64,000 nt of DNA, taken from assembly GCF_958979055.1 (NCBI RefSeq), contig NC_084887.1, positions 38,629,120-38,693,119 of the forward strand, given 5' to 3'. The notes below the pieces were generated by a model, which saw only the letters and a program-made list of their open reading frames with translations, ran no database searches and had not been told where the DNA came from. Below, in pieces: positions 1 to 11,300 of the stretch. This DNA comes from Alnus glutinosa. Taxonomy: Eukaryota > Streptophyta > Magnoliopsida > Fagales > Betulaceae. The translations under genes and the position numbers were made by a program. Position 1 is the stretch's first letter; each line of letters opens with the position of its first letter.

Positions 1-3000
1 AATGATTTCCGTCCAATTAGCTTAGTGGGTGGTGTATACAAAATTCTCTCTAAGGTCTTGACGAATAGGTTGAAATCGATATTGGGAAAGATTGTCTCAA
101 GTTCTTTTTTTTTTAATAAGTAAATTTAGTTTTATTGAAAGCGTAAAGCGTCCCTACGTACACTGGAAGTATACAACAAGAAACACCTAACTAGAAAAGG
201 AAAGGGAAAAAGAAACAAGAAAATCAGCAAAGCTAATGGATAAAGGGTACAAAAAAGCCATCAACCAGAGATATAGCGTATGGAGAAACAACTCTAACAC
301 CTCCTCTAGGGAGCTCTCTAGGTTCTCAAAACACCCAAAGTTTATTTCTCTCCAAATACACCAAAAAATGCATATAGGCACTATCTTCCACGTTGTAGCG
401 CTCCTTGATCTCCCAGACTTCCACCAACAAGCAACTAGGTCTAGCACACTCCTAGGCATGACCCAAGAAATACCAAAGCGAGAGAAGATGTTCCACAGAG
501 CGGAGGCCACATCACAATGCAGAAGAATATGGTCCATTAATTCCCCATCTCGCTTGCATAGGCAGCATCTATCTACAATGATTATGTGCCTCTTCCTGAG
601 ATTGTCCAAAGTAAGGATTCTTCCTAGAGCTGCAGACCATGTGAAGAAAGCTACCCTCGAGGGTGCTTGAGTCCGCCACACTCTCTTCCAAGGGAACCGA
701 GTTCCTCCAGAACACGTCAAGGAACCAAAATAAGACTTAACCCTGAACACACCTTTCTTGGAAGGGACCCATCTAAGACAGTCTGCCCGATCTCTATTCA
801 CCCTGGTAGAGTGTAAAACTTGGAAGAATGAGGCAAAAACATCTACTTCCCAATCATGCGCCTCTCTAACAAAGCTCACGTTCCACTGAATGGACCCGCC
901 CAAAACCTCCATATTGTCAGCCACTAATGCATCATTCACCCGAGCAATACCAAAGAGATCAGGAAACACTTCTTTCAGAATCATATCTCCGCACCACAAG
1001 TCATGCCAAAATCTAGTCTTACTCCCATCCCCCACTTCAAATCTAAGAAATGTGGAAAAGCTCTCCCATCCTTTCCTTATGTACTTCCACAACCCTACTC
1101 CAAAAGCCCCTGCAAACTCACGGGAGCACCACCCACCCCACAAACTACCATACTTGGAATCTACCGCAACTCTCCACCAAGCATCTCTTTCCATGCCAAA
1201 GCGCCACAACCATTTTCCTAACAACGCGCAGTTGAACAACACCAAATTCCTAATGCCAAGCCCCCCTTTTGAAATTGGGGTACAAACCTTCGCCCAACTC
1301 ACCAAATGATATTTAAATTCTTCACCCATTCCACACCAAAGAAAATTTTGTTGTAGTGGTGGCAAAAGAATGTTTGGATAATCGGATTCGATCTTTGGAA
1401 CCAGAAGTATTGTGTAAATTGGATTTGGAAAAGGCCTATGATCAGATAAACTGGGAGTTTCTATTATACCTGTTGAAGAGAGGTGGCTAGTTTGGATAGA
1501 ACATTGAATATCTACATTCTACGGTGCGGTTTTCCCTTCTCGGCAATGGGTCTCCATCTGGTTTCTTTAGTGGTTCACATGGATTATGACAAGGAGACCC
1601 ATTATCTCATTTATTGTTTGTTGTGTTATAAAGGTATCAAGTAGGATGATTTCTGCTACTGGGGACAAAGGGCTCGAATCTAGATTTTCGGTGGGAGTGA
1701 GGAATCATGAAGAGATGATAGTCTCGCATTTGATGTTTGCAAACGATACTCTGATCTTTTGTGAGCCTAATTGTGAACATCTCTATAACCTACAATGTCT
1801 ATTCTTATGTTTTAAAGCAGTGTTGGGGTTGAAGATAAACTTATCCAAGTCAGAGATTGTTCCCATAGACGATGTGGGTGATGTTGAAGGGTTGGCTAGC
1901 ATTCTCAGGTGTAGAGTGGCTTATTTGCCGATGAAGTATTTGGGTCATCCTCTAGGAGCTCCTTACAAGGCTTCTACCATTTGGAATGACATTATTGAGA
2001 AGAAAGAACATCGTTTGGCGGGTTGAAAGAGGCTTTATCTATCAAAGGGAGGCAGGTTGACTTTGATTAAAAGCACTATTTCGAACTAATCGACGTATTA
2101 TTTGTACCTTCCCCCTATTCTGGTAGGAGTATAGATTGGAAAAACTACATAGGAACTTTCTTTGGAGGGGTATTGGTTAAGAGTTTAAATTTAATCTGGT
2201 GAAGTAGTCGAAAATATGTACTCTAATCATTTCAGGGGGTTTGGGGATGAAAAATCTAGTTCAGTTTAATCAAGCCCTTTGGGTAAGTGGTTATGGCCGT
2301 ATGCTACGGAGAGGTGGTGGACACAAATATGATATTTAGGGGAAGTTGGTGTTCCAAGGACGTTGCAGGGCCATATGGTGTGGGAGTGTGGAAAAGTATA
2401 AGGAGTGGGGTGGGAAGGTTTTTTGAAATTTGTAAGGTATGAGGTAGGAAAAGGATCTACGATGCAGTTTTTACATGATTTATGGTTTGGGGAGTAGCCT
2501 TTGAAATTCTCTTTTTCGGAAATATTCACTATTGCTCGTGCAAGGATGCATGGGTGGTAGATCCTATGTAGTCCTGAAATGGAAACCTTCATTGGAATAT
2601 ATTCTTTACAAGACCCGTGCATGATTGGGAGGTGAAAGTGATCTTTGATTTCTTGGAATTGTATTCCCAAGAGTAATGCACAGAGGTGACGATAAAATGT
2701 GTTTGATTCCTTATAAAAGCAAATCGTTTGAAATGAAGTCTTACTATCATGTTTTATCTACTCTGGTGAGTGCCCATTTTCCTTAGAAGAATATTTGGAA
2801 AGTTAAAGTTCCCTCGAGAGTGACGTTCTTTGTGTAGACAACAACTTTAGGAAAAATCTTAACTTTGGATAATTTACAAAAGAGACATGTTATTGTGGTC
2901 TATTGATCATCTCCATCATTGTGAGGTTGCAAGAGAATTACGGAGCTCACTTTCCAGTTGTTTGAGGTTGCAAGGGTTATGCCTCGAATGGTGAGAGGTT

Positions 3001-3329
3001 TGTTGGTGCGTTGGAGGGGACAATTAGGACAATGTAATGTTTTGAAATTGTAGAGGTTGGCTCATTTATGTTTAATGTGGTGTATTTGGAGAGAAAAGAA
3101 CGCAAGGAACTTTGAAGATCATGAGATGGCGATGTTAGAGTTTAAGAAGATGTTCCAACCCCTTTATACATGGATAGTAGCGTTTATTAGATTGCTTGTT
3201 TCTAATTTCTGAGTTTTTAGAGTTTTGTTCTTCTTTTTTATACGTTAGGGGTTCTCTTGTATTCATGTGTACTAGAGTTGCGCGCCTCTACGCTTTTAAT
3301 GAATTTGAATTACTTACAAGAAAAAAAAT
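1..3329 (+). mobile_element. Old, decayed L1-type LINE (ORF2 remnant), interrupted by a second LINE
   Basis: Reverse-transcriptase coding sequence opens the window in frame 1 ([20 protein letters not shown]), stops near base 102, and resumes near 1355 with ECLDNRIRS and [15 protein letters not shown] further RT block lies at 1586-2026, including the catalytic-loop relative FAND, where active elements have FADD. Degraded C-terminal sequence follows, with many stops and frameshifts, and an A-rich 3' end at 3321-3328. The gap at 102-1355 is filled by a younger minus-strand LINE. The element continues to the left of the window. It runs antisense in the last visible intron of the CID-domain gene; its tail ends about 30 bp from that gene's exon-5 donor. 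It is certainly dead: the first Asp of the FADD box is Asn and the frame is broken repeatedly. Confidence 0.9.
103..1354 (-). mobile_element. Younger 5'-truncated LINE 3' end nested in the older LINE
   Basis: On the minus strand an uninterrupted reading frame from about 1355 down to 187 encodes the C-terminal part of a plant LINE ORF2. It contains [24 protein letters not shown], and the zinc-binding RT-associated region around AFFTWSAALGRILTLDNL, RCCLCKRDGELMDHILLHC and ending SFSLSFSS-stop. The 3' UTR carries a TTTCAATAAAACT stretch and a poly-A tail, seen as poly-T at 107-115 on the plus strand. The RT core itself is missing, so the copy is 5'-truncated and cannot move by itself. The absence of stops over about 390 codons shows it is much younger than its host LINE. 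Roughly 45 bp of the host element (the [10 protein letters not shown] region of the related copy at 7.7 kb) is absent at the junction, so insertion came with a target-site deletion rather than a duplication. Confidence 0.88.
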
Positions 3330-3358
3330 GTAACCATGGAGTAGTCTGGCCAACTAAC

Positions 3359-6300
3359 CTGCTCCTGGAGAGCTTCTCTTAAATGAGACACAAGACTTGT
3401 TCTTGATGACTCAACTGCCGTTAGTTGTTCAATACAGTCCCTCAATACAGCATGCTGCCCCTGCAGCTCCTCCACAAATGCAGATCCATGGAATTTCCCT
3501 ATTAAAACAAACAGTTCAGAGAAACGAAAGATCCAGGAAGATGTGAGCAACAAAAGTCCCAATGACATAAATCATGGACAACCAATAAAATATACTGCAG
3601 ACTTGATTTATACATTTTAATCTGGATTTAAGATTGGGTTGGTTCTGGATATGAATATTTATACTACAAGTTATTGAAGTTTAATCAATTGCGTGTCTAT
3701 GTATTTGATACATAAGTATTTTCTATCTTTTGATAGGTTATAATTTTTTTTTTTTTTGATAGGTATTTTCTATCTTCAGGTCAGAGTGTCAGACAATGAC
3801 AGTAGTTAATACTGAGATCCAAGATTCCAAAAACTGGGTCAGTTATATAAACTGTCTGAAATCCATACACATAGCAAATTGATTAAAAGCAGTCCTAATT
3901 CTTTCTTTTGACTGCATAATCTAGGTGGAAATCTATCCTAATCATATTGCTACAAGAAGCACAAATCGCAACTCGTCAATTACTAGTCAAATGGAGTCCC
4001 TTCAAGATTTTCTTCCAACAAAAAAAACTAATGATGATGGCAGCACCCAAAAAAATCTTCATCTAGTTAAAATAAAACCTGTTTCTTAAGTTGTAAAAGG
4101 TGAAAAGAACGTCATACAATAGTAGCCATAAGAAACTTCAACCAAAACTCCAGCTAACATCTACACATCCTAGTCCAGCAATACCGTGCCAAAATTTTGC
4201 AAGGCAGTGACATTTAGCAAGTCTTCAATATTTCTAGAAAAAAATTTTGATTCATGGAAAAACATATCATGGCCCAGCTGCGCTGATCCAACACGAATTA
4301 ACTTTTAAATTTAGAACATGTAAAACAAGCTTCAACTTATGTTCGTGAGCATGCATCAATAACAAGCGATAAGGATACATATGAATGGCATGAAGAAAAA
4401 AAATCCAAAGTTTATTATGAACAGAATAGAATAAGAAAATTAAATGTAATATATTAATTACTATAAAATGAAAAGAAAAGAAAAGAAAAAAAGTAATAGA
4501 AAATGTGTACACATGCAAACATGCTTACACATAGATCACAACAAATGCATCGATTGAAAGTTTAGGAAATGATTTATAAGGATACATATGAAGGGAATAC
4601 CTGAATTAATATCACTACCAATTTCCTTATCTACTTTCTCAAGACTGCTAATAGCATTCCTACATTTGCTCAATATACCGTCTTCATCCAACTGGCCACC
4701 ATAAACGACATGATAATCCGAAACTATTTTTTCCAATATATTTCCAGCAGATGGTCTCTGTTAAAAGAATGGAAAGAGAGATGCAAATAGTTCACAAGTT
4801 GTATATAATAATTCACTATCCATGCAAATATATGGGAAGATCAGAAAATTTGAATTACCAGTTTCGAGTTCAAATTCTTTCCATTTCTATTACTATTTTC
4901 CAGGTGCCTACCCGCAAGCTCTTCCTTAAGAATTTGCCCCCGAGAACCAAAAACTTTTCTTTCTTCCCATATACCAATCTGCATGAGAAAGAAATTAGAA
5001 ATGCACTCCATGCTAATTTACCAATAAAAAAATTCAAGCATCTGGTACTTCTACAACAGAGGAGGAAATCATCAAATAAATACAAAGAATAAAAGCAAAA
5101 TTACAGAAGTTTAAAATAATAACAGTCCTAAAATTTAAAAATGCCCTAACCGTCCTAGAGCAAAAGCATAACGACAATCAAGTACAAACTTTATCATTCA
5201 TTCTAGTTCAATCCTACATAAATTTACCATAAAATTTCAACTTTGATGTCAGACTTGGTTGAAGATATAGTGAATTTCCAATACATATAACAAAAACAAA
5301 GACAGGATATTGCATTAAACAAGACAAAAATATGAGAGGGAATGTGCGACAGGGAAGTCCGAACATAAACTGCTTATCCTTCATAAACATAACTTAGAAG
5401 ACACCAGTATCCCGATAGACTTAACAAGCACATATCTGCATATTTTTTTGAAGTGTTTGGTTGCATACATTTCCCTGGAGCTAATTCCCCTACGAAGAGG
5501 AATATTTATTCCACTCAAAAAGGAGAGAAATAGTTATTTCTTGAGTAATGGAATGGGTTTTTCAAAAAAAAAAAAAAACCCTTTTTTAATGCAAACCTAA
5601 ATTTTCTTTTAAAAAAAAAAAAATTAAAATTATGGGTGGCTGGCCACCCTAGCAGAAGCATGGGGTGGTCCCACCACCGTTGGAGCCCCTCCCCGAGGGA
5701 ATCCAAGGGTGGCCAGGCGGTGGCCGCAACCACCCCATGGTTGGGGGGTGGTCGCAGCTACCCCTGTGGTTTTGCCATGGTGCCAGGCCACCAAAGAATT
5801 TTTTTCATTTTTTTTATGCATGTATTGTCATCAAACTACAGAATAGGAATAGCTATTCCATTCCATCTTCTTTCATTCCCAATAATAGGCATTCATTTTC
5901 TTAATAAAATAGTCATTCCGCATACCAAACGTGCCCTTAAAGTTAAAAGAGTAGATGGTGTGTTATTGTTAGTCGTAATATGTTCAATAACATTTCAAGC
6001 ACTGTATTCTGCATGGTGAGCATCTTTTATAAGGTGCAGTTATCAACAAAACAAAAGGCTCAGAGTACAGTATCAACTTAACACAGGGAAAACAGACATA
6101 CCAGTCGAAGTGCAGCATTCCTTCCAAACTCATCCCCACTTTCAGTCACATCACGAAGAGCATCTGGAAGAACCTTCCAAAATTCACCAACAAACTCTGA
6201 ACCCTTTCGCCTACTATTCTGCAATATGTCATTTGCAAGATATAGAAAGGCCAATCTCTGCTCGCGTGGAGAACAATGAAACTGACGATCCCATGTTTCG

Positions 6301-6599
6301 ACTACTTGTTTTGCTTTATTCATATGGAATATACACCAATGTGATAGAGCTTAATTTCATTAAGGATAGCAAACTCAGTAATAGCCTCAAATTACTAGAG
6401 GAACCGAATGAAATAATTGCTCAAACAAGACTAGCATCTATTGTTTCATTTGACCAAAGGTGGGAAAACACAGTAAAACAGTCTGCAATCTTATTGAAGG
6501 AGTGGCATGAGAGCAAATTACAATATCCAACTGAGCTATCAATCATCTTAGACTCCTTACAAGGAGCATTAACCAGTCTAGTTACACCGCTCATTAAAA

Positions 6600-6636
<37 letters not shown>

Positions 6637-6915
6637 ACCATTCTATTTAAACCTTTCTTTCAGAGCAGTGCGCAAGTAAACACATGGGTTACCATTTGTC
6701 ATCGCAAATCAAACTTTACAAATAGAGGCTAAACATATAAGTGAAAAAAGCTGAAAAATCCTCTTAAACAAGATAGAACCAAAAACAAATAGGTAAGAAA
6801 AACATTATCCACATCTATACAATGTCATCAAAAGGATACTCTCTATACTAGCTTGTGAGTTGTTGAGCTTGGCTAGCTTTTCCACTAAAATCTGTGGATT
6901 GAATGTACTGCCCAT
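3359..6915 (-). CDS. CID (RPR) domain protein, RPRD1/Rtt103-like, 5' part
   Basis: Five coding exons on the minus strand: 6840-6915, 6102-6349, 4859-4978, 4601-4757 and 3359-3498. All join in frame with GT-AG borders and give about 247 residues. The protein starts MGSTFNPQILVEKLAKLNNS and contains IETLSHWCIFHMNKAKQVVETW, FLYLANDILQNSRRKG, EFVGEFWKVLPDALRDV and IGIWEERKVFGSRGQILKEEL. This is the C-terminal-domain-interacting (CID, ENTH/VHS-fold) module of nuclear pre-mRNA regulators, which bind the phosphorylated RNA polymerase II CTD. Residues about 170-247 look helical and coiled-coil-like (EELQGQHAVLRDCIEQL). The open donor after LREALQEQ shows that more exons lie left of the window, beyond the LINE pair. 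Intron 2 holds a MITE and intron 1 a 35-A run. The first ATG is chosen because it starts the conserved domain; a noncoding first exon near 11.0-11.3 kb is likely. Family assignment is firm; function is known from the family only. Confidence 0.9.
5451..5940. mobile_element. hAT-like MITE in an intron of the CID gene
   Basis: The left end (AAGTGTTTGGTTGCATAC) and the inverted right end (AAGGGCACGTTTGGTATGCG) are imperfect terminal inverted repeats of the kind seen in plant hAT MITEs. Subterminal sequence (GGAATATTTATTCC and GGAATAGCTATTCC) is also roughly mirrored. The centre (5633-5790) is an unusually GC-rich block rich in GGCCACC and GGTGGTC, unlike the AT-rich intron around it. No coding capacity is credible. 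Exact ends and target duplication could not be fixed by eye. Confidence 0.65.
6601..6635 (+). repeat. Homopolymer run of 35 A
   Basis: An uninterrupted A tract inside intron 1 of the CID gene (T tract on the coding strand). It could be the relic of a retroposon tail, but no element body was recognised upstream. Length is probably polymorphic. Confidence 0.95.
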
Positions 6916-7234
6916 TGATGCTGACAATAGTTTGCCCAACTAATGACCACAATGCAGACCTCTAAAAGTGAAGTAACCTTCAAGGAAGAAAAAAGAGAAG
7001 AAAAACAACAATCAAAATAGATTCACCACCCACCAAGATAACTTAAAGCACAGCACAGCACATCAAAGATATAGAAATACTATTTCATTAATATCTAAGT
7101 AACCCTTCCTAACAAAACCAAAATCCGGTCAAGTTTTCCAATCAAACAAAACAGACACAGTTTCTTTATTAATCGTAAGGCGGTGAACCATCAAAGAGTA
7201 TCTTCCTACTCAGTGTACAAGAGATATCACTAAT

Positions 7235-9796
7235 CATTGCTGGACAAGAAGCCAAGGAGCCCTTGTGTTTGCAGACACGCATGAGCCATGTACAAAGTTT
7301 CTCGTGGACACATATTTATGAAAACCTTGCTTTCGACACTCTGGATGCAGCTGAGGCCTCTTCCTTAGAACTTCCTTTCGAGGAAATGGAGGTCTTAGAG
7401 GTGGTGAAATGCATGAATCGAGACAAGGCACCAGGTCCTGATGGGTTCTCTCTTGCGTTTTTCCAAGACTGCTGGGATGTGATCAAGACAGATCTCATGG
7501 GGGTATTCTGGGCTTTCACTCTCATAGCAAGTTTGTCAAAAGCATTAATGCCACTTTTATTGCCTTAATTCCGAAGAAGTCTGGGGCTGTGGATCTTAAG
7601 GATTTTCGTCCTATCAGTCTTGTAAGTGGTGTTTACAAGATCATTGCAAAAGTCCTTGCAAATAGACTTAAAAAGGTTGTGGAGAGGATTATCTCATCCC
7701 CTCAAAATGCTTTTGTGAAAGGTAGGCAAATTCTTGATTCAGTTCTTATAGCTAATGAGTGCTTGGAAAGTCGCATCAAATCCGGTGAACCAGGGTTACT
7801 TTGCAAGCTGGATATTGAGAAGGCCTATGATCATGTCAATTGGGATTTCTTATTGTATATGATGAGAAGATGTGGCTTTGGGGAGAGATGGTGTTCCTGG
7901 ATAGCGCATTGTATTTCCACGGTGCGGTTCTCTGTTTTGGTGAATGGCGCCCCAACTGGTTTTTTCAGCAGCTCTCGTGGCCTTCGACAAGGTGATCCTT
8001 TGTCACCTCTCTTGTTTGTTATTGTGATGGAGGCTCTTAGTAAGTTGTTCTCTGCTACTGTCCAAAGGGGCTTCCTATCAGGTTTTTCTGTGGGTTCTGG
8101 CAGCAGTGAAGTGATTAACATTTCTCATCTATTGTTCGCAGACGATACTTTAGTCTTTTGCGGGGCTAATTCTGATCATCTTCATTATCTACGTTTGTTA
8201 CTTCTGTCCTTTGAAGCTGTTTCAGGTTTAAAGATTAATTTGGCTAAGTCTGTTATGGTTCCTGTGGGTTATGTGGATAATATGGGCGATTTGGCTTGCA
8301 TCTTGGGCTGTGGAGTTTCCTCTCTTCCTATAAAGTACCTTGGTCTTCCGTTGGGGGCCCCTTTTAAGGCTAAGTCCTGTTAGGATGAGGTAGTAGGTAA
8401 GATTGAGAGGCGGTTGGCTAGCTGGAAGCGATTATATCTGTTGAAGGGTGGTAGGGTTACTCTTATAAAGAGTACTCTCTCCAATCTTCCTACGTACTTC
8501 CTCTCCCTTTTCCCTATTCCCTCCAGTGTCGCTAGTCGTATAGAGAAGTTGCATCGAGATTTCTTGTGGGGTGGCATAAGCGAAGAATTCAAATATCACT
8601 TGGTTAGTTGGTCCAAGGTTTGTTCTCCTATCTCTGAAGGTGGTTTGGGCATCCGGAACTTGAGGATTTTCAATAAGGCGCTCTTAGGGAAGTGGTTGTG
8701 GCGTTATGCTTATGAGAGAGAGGCTTTGTGAAAATCTGTTGTGGATGCAAAGTATGGTTCTACTTGGGCTAGTTGGTGTTCCTTAGACCCCCCTGGGTCT
8801 CACGGAGTGGGGATTTGGAAGAACAATAGAAAGGGGTGGAGCTTGTTTTGTAGCTATACCAGACTTATCTTGGGAAATGGGTCCAAGATCCGTTTTTGGG
8901 ATGATGTGTGGTGTGGGGAGACGTCCCTCAAGGAAGCTTTTCCAGTTTTGTATGACATAGCTTGTGTCAAGGATGCTCTCGTGGCAGACCAGTTGGTAGT
9001 GGTTAGCGGGTCCTATTAGTGGGACGTCAGATTTTTTCGAGCGGTCCACGACTGGGAGGTGGACGTCATGGCTTCCTTCTTCTCTTTACTGTACTCCTCC
9101 AGAGTTGTTCATGATGGGGGAGACCGGCTCTAGTGGTCTCTTTCTCACAAAGGGTCTTTTGATGTTAGTTCTTTCTATAAGGCTCTTGCTTGCAAAGATG
9201 CTATATTTTTTCCCTGGAAAAGCATTTGGCGGACCAAGGCTCCTTTGAAAGTGGCCTTCTTCACTTGGACGGCAGCGCTTGGAAAAATCCTTACCTTGGA
9301 CAATCTCAGAAAGAAGCGTGTCATTGTGATTGATAGATGTTGCATGTGCAAAATGAACGGGGGAGACTGTGGATCACCTTCTTCTTCATTGCGAGGTTGC
9401 ACGCGCTCTTTGGTATGCCATCCTTAGTCACTTCAGTCTGTCTTGGGTGATGCCTCTTCGGGTGATAGACTTATTCGCCTGTTGGTGGACGGGTGGACGC
9501 TCTCGGAGTGCGGTCGTGTGGAAAATGGTTCCTTGTTGCCTTATGTCGTGCTTGTGGAGGGAACGCAACGATAGACAGTTTGAGGACAAAGAAATAACCA
9601 TAGAGGAGCTCATTTCCTTTTTTCTTCATTCTTTGTACTCTTGGACGGCTGCGTATCTTGCACCTCTAGTGATTAGCTATAACGATTTCCTTGTTTTGTT
9701 TTCTTCTTCTTCTTAATTGCCTTTCTTGTATACCCCCTGTGTACTTGATTGCGCTTTGCGTTTTTTAATAAAACCTCTCTTACTTATCAAAAAAAA
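7235..9796 (+). mobile_element. 5'-truncated L1-type LINE, recently inactivated
   Basis: The element keeps the RT and C-terminal half of ORF2. RT blocks are in order: [99 protein letters not shown], the intact catalytic [12 protein letters not shown] (near 8130-8165), then GLKINLAKS and [15 protein letters not shown]. The C-terminal zinc-binding region (AFFTWTAALGKILTLDNL, RCCMCKMNG, HLLLHCEVARALW) ends with a stop at 9716, followed by a 3' UTR and poly-A at about 9788-9795. The frame is broken by in-frame stops near 8382, 8729, 9017 and 9130 and by frameshifts near 7525 and 9362. The endonuclease domain is absent. It lies in the probable leader intron of the CID gene, antisense to it. The 5' boundary is uncertain by some tens of bases. 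Confidence 0.9.
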
Positions 9797-9799
9797 TGT

Positions 9800-9985
9800 T
9801 GATGGGGTGTTTGGCCACCCTCAGCCTTATGGAGATGGTCAACCATCCCTAAAACAATGAGAAACAAGGAGTGGCAACACAACTTTTAGAGGTGGCCGAA
9901 CCACTCCTCAGCCTTGAAGGGGTGTTTGGCCACCCCTAAAAGCCTTCAAGGGGTGGTCGACCACACTTCAACCCCTTCTCTCTTT
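9800..9985. repeat. GGCCACC-core dispersed repeat
   Basis: A block rich in GGTGTTTGGCCACCC, GTGGCCGAACCACTCC and GGTGGTCGACCAC motifs, followed by a T/A-rich stretch. The same style of sequence occurs at 5633-5790, 25867-26085 and 43796-43843, so this is one copy of a dispersed noncoding repeat. It abuts the LINE poly-A tail. Confidence 0.6.
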
Positions 9986-10086
9986 GTTTTTTTTTTTTTT
10001 AACAAAAAAAATAAATAAATAATTTAAAAAAAAAAATCTTTCGATTTTTTTTCCTCCAAAATGGAGACAATTTGTGTGTTTCAAAT

Positions 10087-10400
10087 CTAAAATATGCACA
10101 TGTAAGTCACGTATGCCATTTTTTATCCATTTTATTGCCAACATCTAATGGATGGGACGAACCGCAACAAAATGGCAGTTTGAGGGGACCAAGTGTCACA
10201 AAATGGTAGTTTGATGATGTTTTGGCAAATATTAGTTTAGGGCAACCTGGGCATTTCATGTCCAAAATATGCACGTGTAAGTCACATGCACCATTTTTCC
10301 GTCCATTTTAATGCTAACCTATAACGGATAGGCTTTTTTGCAACAAAATGGTAATTTGAGGAGTCAAGTATTACAAATGGTAGTTTGGTGGTGTCTTTAC
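10087..10400. repeat. Two direct copies of a ~140-bp noncoding unit (period ~175 bp)
   Basis: The phrase AAATATGCACRTGTAAGTCA starts near 10089 and again near 10265. Each time it is followed by a 'CATTTT..TCCATTTTA.TGC' segment, then by 'CAACAAAATGG.A.TTTGAGG' and 'ACAAA.TGGTAGTTTGRTG'. The two units diverge at about one base in eight. No protein or RNA gene was recognised. Confidence 0.7.
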
Positions 10401-11022
10401 AAAAGAGGTGTGAGTTTGAGAGGTAAGTATATTTTCCCTAAGAAAAAGGTAAAACAAAGTTCTGGTGACACCAAGCAAAATGGCCAGAGCTTGCTGTCTT
10501 TTTGGCAGCAATAACTTTTTACGATGGCAGAAACTACATCAATTATGACCAAATAAAAAAATAAATGGGAATATGCAAACGAATTCGAAATCCTTCGTAT
10601 TCTTTGCCAATTTTGTCACACATTGAGACTTGCTCATGGCACACAAAAGCGACCACACATCACTCTCTTCATAAGGTTTCTATCTTCGGATTTAAGGCAC
10701 ATATGAAGCAATCCACAAGAGAAATTATAACAATCGTAATACAAATAAAAACAGTTAATAATAGCCTTTTAAATAAAGCAAAAGTAATCTAAACCCTAAA
10801 AAATTGTTTCTATCCTGCGCATACTGTTCTACCTATGAAGCATTTACTGCAAAAACTACTCAAAAATTACTCAGACAAATAAAAGATAAAGAAGGGTACA
10901 GACACTTGAATTAAGTTAAGGCCCAATAATTAAAGGGAAATTACATGAGAGTAAAGCCCTATGGCAAAGCAAGACAAAGAGTTTAGACAAAAGCATTTAG
11001 AAGCCCTAGAGCTTGAACGTAC
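10401..11022. other. AT-rich tail of the probable leader intron of the CID gene
   Basis: Nothing beyond AT-rich sequence is visible. If the exon at 11023-11300 is correct, this is the 5' part of a roughly 4-kb leader intron. Confidence 0.4.
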
Positions 11023-11300
11023 CAGTCGAGAAGAATGCAGGTGAGGCACGGGATAGAATTAGCGGCGGGTGAGAATAGCGTGGTCGAACTCTTCTTCCAT
11101 GGAAAAGGGATTTGGATGGGATTAGTGGTTTGTTTGGTAGGGTTTTGAGGAAAAAGAATTTGCTTCAGTGCGTTGTCGTTCGGTGGAGACGGGGTTACTG
11201 TACCAATTGGAGTTCCGGGAACCGGAGAAGAATCTCGGAGAGAAAGAGAGACCTATGTCTTCTGTGTTCGGCGTGGCTTTAGGCTACTGACTTCAACGTG
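11023..11300 (-). other. Probable noncoding first exon (5' leader) of the CID gene
   Basis: Read on the minus strand, a GC-richer block with pyrimidine-rich leader sequence ends at a good donor, CTCGACTG followed by GTACGTTC, at 11023/11022. Its strand and position fit a first exon spliced to the ATG-bearing exon at 6840-6915; a plausible acceptor lies just upstream of that ATG near 6960-6985. The left end of the transcript is not visible, so 11300 is approximate. There is no transcript support, and it could instead belong to an unrelated noncoding transcript. Confidence 0.5.
11059..11100 (-). promoter_or_regulatory. Short upstream ORF in the CID gene leader
   Basis: Within the probable leader exon, an ATG at 11100 opens a 13-codon frame (MEEEFDHAILTRR) that stops before the donor. 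If the leader is transcribed, this upstream ORF could reduce translation of the main frame. No conservation could be tested. Confidence 0.4.

Noticed and set aside
6110-6679. 189-codon plus-strand frame
   Set aside because: It is antisense to exon 2 of the CID gene and runs into the 35-A tract as poly-lysine; the minus-strand exon explains the conservation.
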